29,408 nucleotides of DNA from Globomyces pollinis-pini (taxonomy: Eukaryota > Chytridiomycota > Chytridiomycetes > Rhizophydiales > Globomycetaceae): positions 8,041 through 37,448 of the forward strand of contig MU621260.1 of NCBI GenBank assembly GCA_025399215.1. The letters are read 5' to 3'. Below are positions 9,822 through 22,892 of the stretch, one piece after another. Numbering within the stretch: the first letter of the stretch is position 1; each line of letters begins with the position of its first letter. Made by a program: the position numbers and the translations under genes. The notes under the pieces are model-generated. The model worked only from the letters and a program-made list of their open reading frames with translations, was not told where the DNA came from and did no database searches.

Positions 9822-10250
9822 TTAAATGTGAAGATTTTTTTACGATACACTTTTCATGTCACAACCTAGAATTGTCACAAAGTCACACATTCTGAAATGG
9901 ACAAATTGTTGAACTTTTCCTTTCAATATAGAGAGTGATGAATGGATGTCAGTGAATCAGTGATGATTGAAAGGATTGGTTCTTAGTTCCAGTAGCATGT
10001 CAGTCTTTGTACAGTTACTCAGTTGCTGCAAGAGTTAGTAGTTTAACGATAACTCTAACCCTGTTGAACTAATTGAATAGTTCCAAAATGGTACTTGACA
10101 TCCTAGAAACTATATCCCAATCAGGAACATGTAAATATACAAATAGTTGAAATAATTATGTATTAATGATTATTGAACAGTTTTTTATTACGTACTAATG
10201 ATTTACAGCATGAAGCACTTACTCTGACTGGATAAGTCAGTGTGGATAAC

Positions 10251-10370
10251 CTAAGGTGCAGTCTTTTTGACAGAAGCGGAACGACGACGCTCCGATAAAC
10301 GTTCACGCAGAGTTTTACTTGAAAGAGATCCCACAACCATTGGAAGAAACAGAAAGGAATTTGAGTACAT
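10251..10370 (-). CDS. Candidate small secreted cationic peptide (39 aa)
   Basis: A short frame starts at the ATG at 10370 and ends with TAG at 10251. Its support is a TATAAATA box at 10409-10416, 39-46 nt upstream, the same spacing as at the other TATA genes here, and the first ATG after it starts this frame. The N-terminus (MYSNSFLFLPMVVGSLS) could be a short signal sequence. The remaining 22 residues are strongly basic: SKTLRERLSERRRSASVKK and then TAP. RRRSAS is a basophilic-kinase-like site. No cysteines are present. It matches nothing I know. The frame is short enough to occur by chance, and a spliced alternative is possible because the stop lies in a CTTAG context. Confidence 0.35.
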   Translation of the reverse strand: MYSNSFLFLPMVVGSLSSKTLRERLSERRRSASVKKTAP

Positions 10371-10408
10371 TTAAGTTATTGTGTTTAACTGTGTGTCAAA
10401 ATGTGGTC

Positions 10409-10416
10409 TATTTATA
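10409..10416 (-). promoter_or_regulatory. TATA box of the small peptide gene
   Basis: TATAAATA on the minus strand in otherwise empty DNA, with the first downstream ATG 39 nt away. Confidence 0.5.
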
Positions 10417-11580
10417 GTCATTCTATTGACCAGCCACAGACTGAACTTAAAGTGAGTCAATTTGCAATTCACTTTATTTGTAGACTTGATAAAATCGTTC
10501 AAGCATCATATTAATGGTCAATTACGCTATTACTCTGTTGTACTTGATCTAAATTACTAAAGACCCAACTGACTTAGCTCTCGTTCTCTATTCGTTGAAA
10601 TATCTATGATTGATATCAGTAAAGTGAGACATGGTGGGTATCTTTTAATGAACAGTGGTTTGAACTGTACTCTGGTTTGTACAAATTATCATTCTGAGTT
10701 ACAACTCCTTCGTTTGTGTTTTGTAGGCTCAACACAGCCTTTGACTTTATTACACACTTTGCTTCTTATACGTAACTACACATAGTTTGTAGATATTGTG
10801 GAAAAACTAGCTAGGTACTCAGAGACATTGTATCCATTGGATCAACTTAGATGGTATACTAATGGATAACTATAGTGTTTTAATATAATAGAGTCGTTAA
10901 GGATTAGATTCTTTCCTGCGCTTGACAATAACCTTAATAACAGACTGCAATTGTGAATCAATTGTGATCAAAATAGTATGTTGGTCTGTTAAATAGTGTT
11001 GTTTGGAAGAAGTGTACACAGTCTAAACACAAAACATGATGAAAACAATTTGAGACATTCCTCGTTCTAGAGATAGAGACATAAGTTGCTACTAGTCTAA
11101 TGGTTTTGCTAATAATAATACCATTTGCTTTTAGGACGATCAATCCTACAATTATCAAGATTCATATCAGAAGTATGTAAATTTGCATTTTAACGCGATT
11201 ATTCTGTTCAAGAAAATATAAGTATTGAATTCCGTTAATTGCGGTGGAGATTAGACACCTTTTAACTGCTCCTGGTCAAATTGTTCCCATAAACTATCAA
11301 AAAGATCTCATGCGAAGTCAGAATTAGGTTCATGCACACCAATACACCTATACATTTGATTAATACATTAAACCCATTTGTGTGAAATTGGTAGATCAGG
11401 AAGAGCAAATATCAACGACTTGCTAAATTGGCCAGTGGAATATGAAAACTAGTGGCTCGGAATTTGCGTACTTGTAAATTCATCGTAAATTGGAAACGTT
11501 GGTTATCTGACACAACGATTAATTCTTTGATGTGAAGTGTACATTAACAATATATTTTTAGTTTCAAAAACTACACAATT

Positions 11581-12543
11581 TTAATCATCATCAGAGAGAA
11601 CGATGACGTCTTGTTCCTTCCACAAAGGCTTGCAATTGGAACAACCTGTTAAATCAATGACATCTATTCTGTTGCGTAATCGTTTTGGATTCGTATTTGG
11701 CAAGTCGATGCGATTTAAATCAGCAGGTTTTGAAGATTCTGTTGCAGATTGTGTAGTTATAGATGAACTAGAGACACAGCTTGTTTGCTCAAATTGAGTT
11801 GATCGCAGCGGTAAATTTCCAATATCTTCCACTCCATCATTGCTTCTATTCCTTTTAGTCTGTAGTATGATTGGTTCGTCTGATCCACACCATATAGAAT
11901 CCTTTACCCGTTTCTCTGCTGCCATTCGAATCAAGGTTTTCAGATCTAAATTTTTCTCATCCAATGTCCTACCGCCTAATCGTTGTCCACCATTAGGCAT
12001 TATGCCATTCAACCATCTACGTTTTTCTATACTTTCTAGCTGAAATTTTTTCATTTCATTTTGATTTAGATTCTTTCCTCCCAATTTAAATCCTTGGTTT
12101 CTTTCAATTTCATTCGTACTTGATTCATATTCTTGAAATAAGTCATCCAATATTTTATAGAATTTAACATCATGAGGTCCTTGAATAATATGAACCAACC
12201 TTAAAGATTAAAACAATGATACGAATTACTCATGTAGCATTGTTCCGATTAAATCATGCCAAGGTATGAACTCATCTTTGTTATGAGCGTATCTTAATCG
12301 AATCCGAATTGCTTTACCCCTATTGACATTCAACCCCAATAAATTTGGATTGGTAGGATACATTTCCTTCAATTAGGATAAAATATCGTTACTTACTGTT
12401 AACACATCCACTTTCCATTGACGGTTCTTCATGATTGGAAAGACATGATTTGATAACTTCTCTAATAATTCTAAAGCTTGAGCTGTATTGTTTTGTCTTT
12501 TCAATGGTGTGATTGTCTTTATGTGCGGATTACAATTGGGCAT
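11581..12543 (-). CDS. WSS1: Wss1-type WLM-domain DNA-protein crosslink protease
   Basis: Three exons (12543-12397, 12366-12230, 12199-11581) give 300 residues; both introns are 30 nt. The N-terminal WLM domain shows the family pattern: RQWKVDVLTEMYPTNPNLLG, LNVNRGKAIRIRLR, then the zinc-protease motif HELVHIIQGPH at 94-104 (ligands H94, H98, H104; catalytic E95). The second intron cuts the codon of E95. Two LGG motifs follow (FKLGGKNL, QRLGGRTL), as in Wss1. The C-terminus carries two SUMO-interacting motifs, VIDLTG at 275-280 and VIVLSDDD at the end. Wss1 cuts proteins cross-linked to DNA, with SUMO and Cdc48 partners. The start is the first ATG before the conserved domain; no TATA box is seen. 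Confidence 0.92.
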
Positions 12544-12837
12544 TTTGTACGAAAAAATGTGAACCTTTCCAGTTTGAAGACTTGATCTGCACTCAATTCT
12601 TTGTGTGTCTGAATATTTGGATCATAAAAGGGCTTTGAATATTTAAGGTACTAATCCGATAAGAGTATCACTGACACAAAACCCAACTCAATTATTCATG
12701 ATATGAATGATATAAAACTACCAAACGTTAAGTATCAGATTGGATGGAATTTGAAAATGATATATTAATCGTTTTAAAATCCAACTTGGAATTCACCGAA
12801 CCTAAAATAAATACATTAGACACTCTTCAAAATCAAA

Positions 12838-13475
12838 TTACTTTTCATAGTATCCAGGTACACGCCATTGTCCACGTTTACACATTTTTTCCACAGTAGC
12901 ATCAAGAGATGGATGTGCCTTGACGATATCTTCAACCTAAACCATTAGCATGACATTGCTAAAAAATAGAGAGATAAAACATAATCGATAAAAAAGTACT
13001 GATATGAAATAGTAACGTACATTAAGTTCTTCAATTGGACGAGCAGTTTCAATGTGGACCAACAATTCCTTCATCTCCTTTAATTCCACGTTGACTTTTT
13101 CTTCAGTCAATTTGGCAGCAGCAATCTAACAAAGGAATGAGTTTAGAATAAGCAATGTACCTAACAAAATCAATAAAAAATATTGAATACCGCTTTTAGA
13201 CGTTCAGCTTCAATGACTTTAATCTGAGCAGAAACATCATAGACGACAGGTTTATAGGAATCGAGTGATTTCTTTGCTTCTGCCAAAACAGATTGATTCT
13301 TCAAGTTTTTGTAGTTATCAAAATTGATTTTTTGAGCATCCAATTCTCTCAATTCAGTGACGGTCTTGAGAATAGCAGCATGACGACTACGGAAGGAAGT
13401 GATGGCAGCTGCAGTTTCTGGTCGAAGTTTGTTAGCGACTGCTAACCAATCTACTTTCTGAATTTGTTTGGCCAT
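12838..13475 (-). CDS. ATP7: Mitochondrial ATP synthase subunit d
   Basis: Exons 13475-13191, 13125-13021 and 12936-12838 give 162 residues, the usual size of this peripheral-stalk subunit. The N-terminus KVDWLAVANKLRPETAAAIT followed by SFRSRHAAIL is diagnostic for the F-type ATP synthase d chain. The rest is helical (KLTEEKVNVELKEMKELLVH) and ends GQWRVPGYYEK. A longer frame starts at 13529, but it adds a segment the family lacks, so I chose 13475. Its first intron (65 nt) is an exact double of two GT...AG units of 30 and 35 nt; the second is 84 nt and cannot be divided at an AG|GT junction. No TATA box is seen. Confidence 0.9.
13126..13190 (-). other. Two-unit intron concatemer in ATP synthase subunit d
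   Basis: The 65-nt intron consists of unit 1, 13190-13161 (30 nt, ends TTTTGTTAG), and unit 2, 13160-13126 (35 nt, starts GTACATTGC, ends TTTGTTAG). They meet as AG|GT. Removing both joins ERLKA to IAAAKL in frame. Confidence 0.75.
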
Positions 13476-13642
13476 TTCGAAAAAAATATAAAATTTTTTA
13501 CTTGTTCTAACCCTCAACCCGAACATCACAAAAAATTAAACAGACTAGAAATTAAATTGATATGGTCAATGTTGTTTATATTGGTATGATCCAAAAGTAT
13601 TGGAAAGAGTCTGGAATACTATCAACACTTAATCTCACATTG

Positions 13643-17525
<3,883 letters not shown>

Positions 17526-17759
17526 ATATGAAAAGAAAAGGGACAGCCACTTCATTTTGGTTTTCATATACAAGAGGAAGTGTACAAATAATGTACGAAA
17601 GCAGCATGAAGGTTATATTCCTTCCAGTTGGTGTGATATATAAATGCTATGTTTTTGTATTATTAGAGTCATCTAAGTACATGTATAGTCAGTCACTCAG
17701 TCAATCGCGTAATTATTGTTATGCACTCTATGCTTTATTAGTGAGTTATTTAGTGCTAT
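17526..17759. promoter_or_regulatory. Divergent promoter region between USP7 and the FAD-BFD oxidoreductase
   Basis: The two genes are head to head, 234 nt apart. TATATAAA at 17637-17644 is near the middle and reads as an AT-rich box on both strands. It is 116 nt from the plus-strand ATG and about 110 nt from the minus-strand ATG, further than at the TATA genes, so its role is doubtful. Confidence 0.35.
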
Positions 17760-19802
17760 ATGAGTAAACCTTTAACGTATTTCATTTGCCTTTATTTTTT
17801 CATGTCTTGTTGTTCTTCAAACCCTTCCTGTTGCCAATTCAATCAAAATGCTCAACCTCTGGCTGGAAAATCAACACAGGATTTACCACTAAATAATCCA
17901 GCTTGCAGCTCTAAAAATAATATCGATCCTCCTTACTATCATGTTGCCATAATAGGTTCCCAAAATTTTCTTATTATAGGTGCTGGTGCTATTGGTTGCG
18001 CAATTGCTAGAGAATTGTCCAAGTTCAATATTCTAACTTTGGTATTAGAAAAATCAGACGATGTTTCCCAAGGTGCTTCTAAATCAAACTCTGGTATTTA
18101 CCCATTCTGACTCATTTTAGGTATTCAATACATATAAGTAACATTCTAAGGTATTTATTGGAAAATCTCATTCAAGGCATCATTCATGGTGGATTCGATG
18201 ACAAACCTGGATCATTGAAAGCAAAAGTTAGTCACAAAGGAAATTTAATGTGGCCTTTGCTAAATGAACAACTTAATTTTGGATTTAAAATGGTAGGATC
18301 CTTTGTATTGGCTTTCAATAGTGAAGATGAACGTATCTTGGAAGAGTTGTTGAAGCGTGGTATCCAGAACGAAGTTGCTGGGTATATTAAGTTTGACTAC
18401 TTTAATTGTTAGCTTGGAAATATGGAGTAGAGAACGTGTTTTGAAAGTGGAACCGCATGTTAATCCAAAAATCACTTCGGCTTTGTATTGTCCTACTGCG
18501 GGAATAGCTTCACCATATGAATATGTTATTGCATTGGCTGAAAATGCTGTGACTAATGGTGTTCATTTTAAATTATCTCATGAAGTAACCGATATTCAGC
18601 AAGTTTCTAACGATACCTCTCAAACGGATATTAACTCATCAACTGGGACCCATTTTTTGGTAAGAACTCTGAAAGATAGCGATTCTTTTAGGGCTAAAAT
18701 TGTTATTAATGCAGCTGGTATGAGCGTAGAGGCTTTTTATCACTAGGTTTATTACAATTGATTTTTAATCATTAGGTTTGATGCATCTTGATTTATATCT
18801 AGGTTTAATGGCCGATCGAGTAGCGGCAATGGTTGGTGCCAACGATTTTCACATTACTCCAAGAAAGGGGGAGTACATAATTCTAAATCGAACACAAGGG
18901 AGAATGGTCAGCTCTGTTCTCTTCCCCATCCCTGACAAAAAGGGAAAAGGTATATTAGTCAGTCCAACTTATCATGGGAACCTCTTGTTAGGTCCAACTT
19001 CACGAGGAACTGGTGACTTCAACCTTACCCAACGACAGGTATGTACTGAAATTGAGCTTATGTGTATCATTGCCATCAAAAAATCATGGTTTAACAATTA
19101 TTGACGATTTTCTTAGGTTCTGGAACTAATTATTACATCAGCCAAGAGATCAGTCCCAGATTTTGATCCAAGTGAGGCTATCACATCATACACAGGCTTG
19201 AGATCAAAATGTTCCAGAGGTGATTTTATTATTGAAGAAAGTGTATGTCAAGGGTTCATCAATGTTGCTGGTAAATGATACATATTGTAACGTTGTAAGG
19301 AATTGATTCACCCGGGCTAACCAGCTCACCAGCAGTAGCTGAGTTGGTGAGGGATATTGTGAAAGGATCGATTAAGCGTCTTTATAATATTGAAATGACA
19401 GCAAAAGAGTCTTTCAACCCTTATCGAGCTGCAATTATCATCCCCAAAACAAAGGACTTTGATGGAGAGATAGACCATCCGGACCCTAAAAAGAATATCA
19501 TCTGCCGTTGTGAGCGAGTGACCGAATATGAAATCGTTGACTCAATCCATCGTCCATTAGGAGGTCATAACACTGATTCAATCAAGCGCCGTACTAGAGC
19601 AGGAATGGGTCTATGTCAAGGGAATTTCTGTGAGGGCAGAGTGGCAAAATTAGTCTCACGAGAGCTTGCTATTCCGTTGGATAAAGTGCAGCGACACACT
19701 GCTGGTTCCTCGATATTGCCTCATCGAAGAGTCACTGACAGTGATCGTCAATTATTGGAAGAATTGGCACACTCAAAAACTACCAACTCATCCAAACTAT
19801 AA
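17760..19802 (+). CDS. FAD-dependent oxidoreductase with C-terminal BFD-like [2Fe-2S] domain
   Basis: Seven exons (17760-17955, 17980-18093, 18177-18381, 18413-18717, 18803-19038, 19117-19270, 19300-19802) give 570 residues. After a Cys-rich, partly hydrophobic N-terminus comes a DAO-type FAD domain: HVAIIGAGAIGCAIARELSK (GxGxxG at 66-71), LVLEKSDDVSQGASKSNSG joined to IIHGGFDD, then CPTAGIASPYEY, INAAG joined to LMADRVAAMVG, and GKGILVSPTYHGNLLLGPTS. The C-terminus has a four-cysteine BFD-like cluster site (C472xC474, C509x4C514). The layout is that of bacterial GlpA-like or L-2-hydroxyglutarate oxidase-like enzymes with BFD domains, also known from anaerobic protists. The substrate is unknown; glycerol 3-phosphate or a 2-hydroxyacid is likely. 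Two introns are three-unit concatemers. AATAAA lies at 19810-19815. Confidence 0.85.
17956..17979 (+). other. 24-nt in-frame, stop-free intron
   Basis: GTTCCC...TTATAG is 24 nt, a multiple of three with no stop, so translation could read through it and add eight residues (SQNFLIIG) inside the nucleotide-binding loop. Removal restores AIIGAGAIG, a standard GxGxxG motif, so it is an intron. Confidence 0.75.
18094..18176 (+). other. Three-unit intron concatemer (27+30+26 nt)
   Basis: Units 18094-18120, 18121-18150 and 18151-18176 each begin GTATT and end in AG, and they meet as AG|GT. Removing all three joins SNSG to IIHGGFDD, the continuous motif expected in this family. Keeping unit 2 brings an immediate stop, and keeping unit 3 shifts the frame. 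Confidence 0.75.
18718..18802 (+). other. Three-unit intron concatemer (29+29+27 nt)
   Basis: Units 18718-18746, 18747-18775 and 18776-18802 each run from GT to TAG. The junctions read CACTAG|GTTTAT and CATTAG|GTTTGA, and the true exon starts TCTAG|GTTTAATG. Only removal of all three gives INAAGLMADRVAAMVG. Confidence 0.75.
19039..19116 (+). other. 78-nt intron, not divisible at AG|GT
   Basis: GTATGT at 19039 to TTCTTAG at 19116, with GTTTAAC and TTGAC branch-like sites. Its length is about three units, but it holds no internal AG|GT. Confidence 0.6.
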
Positions 19803-19809
19803 ACCTCCC

Positions 19810-19815
19810 AATAAA
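19810..19815 (+). terminator. AATAAA poly(A) signal of the FAD-BFD gene
   Basis: AATAAA begins 8 nt after the stop codon at 19802. Confidence 0.55.
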
Positions 19816-19948
19816 AGTGAAGTTTAATGGACTGATAGTTCAAGATAATTCCTTAATCTTTTCTGAATATAAAACAAAATCAAGTATATCTCTATATCTG
19901 AAAAATCAAGGTTGTTCATTAAAAAAACACTAACTATCTCCATCACAT

Positions 19949-22486
19949 TCAGTGTTGACGGGTCATGCTTTGGGGATTGGAGACATTGCTCTTCATTCGG
20001 TAAGTCCAGTTTTCAAAAAATTTGGTCCACGACACACAATCTTCTTCGGTTTGAAATCGGCATTCATACACCTTGTCATCCACGGTGAATTGACGAGTCA
20101 TTGGACCTTTACCAACAATAGAGAACGTTTTAATGTGAGGAAGGTTCCAAAAAATACCATATCCGCATTCACTTGTTGAGCTGGATTCCAAGGAAAGACG
20201 TTTGATCGAGGCAATAAGTACACATTCTGGTGAATTTTGATGTAGCGCAACTGGTTGAGCTTCCGCAAAAATGCCTGCCAATCCTCCCAGAGTTTTAATT
20301 GTCACTTCACATCGTTGATCCTTTGTAATTTTTTTGATCTTTGTTTTTTCAGCATTGATAACACTGGAATTATTTGATGCTTTTGAATTATTGGTACTTG
20401 AATCGGTAGTAGTGATAGCCTGATAAATTTTCAACAAAAAGGAAGTGCCTAAGTTAAAAATGAGAATATAAAAGACTGCTAAATTTTTGATAATATACTT
20501 TGCAGTGAATCCCAATGAATCGGACACCAAAATTGCCAAACTAAACAATCCAATGATAGTCGTGTTATAAACGGACAATCCAATCATTTTGGTTTCATTG
20601 TAAGTGGACAAGACATTTCTTGTCATCACAGCCAAAATTAAGTTACCAATCAGCACTAGAGAGTTGACCAAAATCAATAAGTTCATAGCTGTTCCTCCCA
20701 AACTACCACTCGCACAAGTCCAATAGAATTGAGTTTGAGAAATTTGCTTGATATACGGACGAGGTGCATCAAATACATTCCAAATTACACAAATGATGAT
20801 ACTGGGTAACGTAATCAATAATGCAGTCAAATACAATTTGAAGTCTGTTAATTTTAATGCAGCACGAGGCAAAAAGAAAATTCTATAAATTCTAAGGGTT
20901 TTGGCAAACAGTAGTCCATAGTACAAAGAGAATGTAATGGGAATGACAATACTATCAATCGTACACTTCAATTGAGATGGTTTATCGATCATCACCAGGA
21001 ATTGAAAATTGACCAGTAAAATCGCCAATTGCATTCCATAACCAATTAAGTAACTTGATTTTTTGATTACACCCGATTTCTTGTAAATGATGATGCCAAC
21101 ATAGGAAAGTAATGTTAACGCAAATCCCAAAGCAGCGCATATAATAGATAGAATACCAGCACCGCCAGATAATTCAGCATAAACAGCAACATCGTTAGGG
21201 TCAATACCATCTTTGGGTTGAACAGTGGATCCACCCGGATAAACGATTGGGAAATTAGGGTCTAATACCTTTTTACCATTATTCCAACCTCCGACAATTT
21301 GAACCTTTTGATTGGATAGATAGTTGTAAACGCTGAAATCACCAGATCGGTCACCATTTTCATCGGCACGGACGTATCCACTTGGAGTGGCAATATCTGG
21401 AAAAGTAAAAGATTCTGGGACTTTCATGTATTCATTTAATTTTCCTGTTGCTAAATCATTTACAGTCCAATCGGGGTTAGATTTTAAAAGAGCATCAAAA
21501 CCATTCAAAAATAAATCGACGCAGGTAGCATAAAAGTAAATGTATGATTTTGGAGGTTCAACTGACGATAAACTAGCATTGATAAAAGTAGTCTGTAATC
21601 GATTGTTTCTCCAATATTCAGCAAACGGTTCGGCTTCAGGTCCTTGTTTTTCAGTTGGATAGAAAGATAGCATTCCATTATAGAGATCAGAATCATCTGG
21701 AAACATAGTTGGTAAATCTATTAACGCATCAGGACCCATCCAAACATAGTCTTTTCCAAATATACCCATGCTTCTCGCATACTTGAGTACAACCATAAAT
21801 TCATTCACATATCCACAATAGAAAATGATTCGAGCTCCTGATTCTCGAAGAATATGCACGGCAGCATCGGCTTGATGTTCAGTAGTTTCCATCTCAATAT
21901 TCACTTTTGCCAAGATTTCAACGGAATTCTCTCTTGCTAACGTTGAAAGAAAGTTGGCTAGTCCACCACCATAATCTTCATTTGTGTGAATAATCGCAAT
22001 CTTTTTCCAACCAGAAGCGACAACATACCCCATCATAGCCGCAGCTTGAGATGCATCGGTAGGAATCACACGAAAAAAATTTGGATACTGATTTTTATCA
22101 GAAAGGGATGGGTTGGTAGATGACCCGCAACATTGAGGAATATTGTAGTTTTGTAATACCAATGAAGTTAATATGGATAAAGAACTCCAACCAGATCCTA
22201 TCACCGCTACAACACCTTCTTTTTGAAACTCAAGAGCGTTTACAATGTTGAGATCCCGAGCAAGTTCATTGTTCAACAGTACAGGTTCCAGGGTAGTATC
22301 GTCTCCCAACAAGTCAGAGTTTTCATTTAATTGCTTGATACGTAAATAAACAGCTTCCACTCCTTCCAATAAAATCATATCGTCAGGAACGTATCCGATA
22401 CTGATACCAATCTTGATACGATTTGAACCGTTAGGAGTTAAAGCTGAGCATAAGCACGATAGTAAACTGACGATCTTGTAACGCAT
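19949..22486 (-). CDS. Class C (GABA-B-like) G-protein-coupled receptor with C-terminal PH-like domain
   Basis: An intronless gene of 845 residues. Residues 1-20 look like a signal peptide. About 24-400 form a type I periplasmic-binding (ANF receptor) domain, with GVVAVIGSGWSSLS, IPQCCGSSTNPSLSD, PNFFRVIPTDASQAAAM and WKKIAIIHTNEDYG. Seven hydrophobic helices follow between about 435 and 690, from GILSIICAALGFALTLLSYV to FYILIFNLGTSFLLKIYQAI, in the class C layout. A Ser/Asn-rich linker leads to about 125 residues that look like a PH or PH-like domain, ending TEEDCVSWTKFFENW, a typical last helix. The ligand is unknown; amino acids or GABA are usual for the family. A TATAATAA box lies at 22525-22532. 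Class C receptors occur in animals, amoebozoans and some early-diverging fungi. Confidence 0.9.
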   Translation of the reverse strand: MRYKIVSLLSCLCSALTPNGSNRIKIGISIGYVPDDMILLEGVEAVYLRIKQLNENSDLLGDDTTLEPVLLNNELARDLNIVNALEFQKEGVVAVIGSGWSSLSILTSLVLQNYNIPQCCGSSTNPSLSDKNQYPNFFRVIPTDASQAAAMMGYVVASGWKKIAIIHTNEDYGGGLANFLSTLARENSVEILAKVNIEMETTEHQADAAVHILRESGARIIFYCGYVNEFMVVLKYARSMGIFGKDYVWMGPDALIDLPTMFPDDSDLYNGMLSFYPTEKQGPEAEPFAEYWRNNRLQTTFINASLSSVEPPKSYIYFYATCVDLFLNGFDALLKSNPDWTVNDLATGKLNEYMKVPESFTFPDIATPSGYVRADENGDRSGDFSVYNYLSNQKVQIVGGWNNGKKVLDPNFPIVYPGGSTVQPKDGIDPNDVAVYAELSGGAGILSIICAALGFALTLLSYVGIIIYKKSGVIKKSSYLIGYGMQLAILLVNFQFLVMIDKPSQLKCTIDSIVIPITFSLYYGLLFAKTLRIYRIFFLPRAALKLTDFKLYLTALLITLPSIIICVIWNVFDAPRPYIKQISQTQFYWTCASGSLGGTAMNLLILVNSLVLIGNLILAVMTRNVLSTYNETKMIGLSVYNTTIIGLFSLAILVSDSLGFTAKYIIKNLAVFYILIFNLGTSFLLKIYQAITTTDSSTNNSKASNNSSVINAEKTKIKKITKDQRCEVTIKTLGGLAGIFAEAQPVALHQNSPECVLIASIKRLSLESSSTSECGYGIFWNLPHIKTFSIVGKGPMTRQFTVDDKVYECRFQTEEDCVSWTKFFENWTYRMKSNVSNPQSMTRQH

Positions 22487-22892
22487 TACTTTTGTCGCGT
22501 CAAATTAGAAAAAACCAGTCATTGTTATTATATCCCAACTCCACGTGATTAGGTTAATTATTGTCATATCCACCGACTACATGACCATAGTAACCCAATT
22601 GATATTTTTCGGTTTACACACGCTACATCATAATGGACTTGTACCCAAATACATGCTATTCGCCTTTTGTTTCGTTTGTTGTAACAATGGACACCATACT
22701 GATACTGTGATGGACGAGCAAGTATTGGTAAATAGAACTTATTGATTTTTCAAAGGTGTACCTTAAAATCAAAATCTTTTGGAAAATTTACCAATTGCCA
22801 TTGTTTTACCGCTTAGAAAACAATAACAAATAGGGACGGAAATGTTTATTTCATTTTATTAATTTAATAACATTAATCTTTCAAAAAACCGT
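22487..22892. other. Intergenic: receptor promoter and HutD-AstE 3' flank
   Basis: TATAATAA on the minus strand (22532-22525) is 39-46 nt before the receptor ATG. AATAAA on the minus strand at 22855-22860, about 33 nt after the stop at 22893, is the likely poly(A) signal of the HutD fusion gene. A 66-codon plus-strand frame here starts with GTG and is not supported. Confidence 0.45.

Larger units (their letters stand above)
9822..11580. other. Gene-poor stretch of 1.7 kb
   Basis: Apart from the small peptide gene at 10251-10370 I see no supportable gene. A 66-codon minus-strand frame at 10958-11158 begins with TTG and has no promoter or codon pattern to support it. The section next to 9822 is the eL32 promoter and has no clear TATA box. 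Confidence 0.4.

Noticed and set aside
10958..11158. A 66-codon minus-strand frame
   Set aside because: Starts with TTG, with no TATA box or homology.
12937..13020. The 84-nt intron of ATP synthase d as a concatemer
   Set aside because: No internal AG|GT junction; the inner TTTTTTAG is followed by CA.
13476..13529. A longer N-terminus for ATP synthase subunit d
   Set aside because: The added residues are not found in the family, and the later ATG gives the normal start.
22545..22745. A 66-codon plus-strand frame
   Set aside because: Starts with GTG and overlaps the receptor promoter region.
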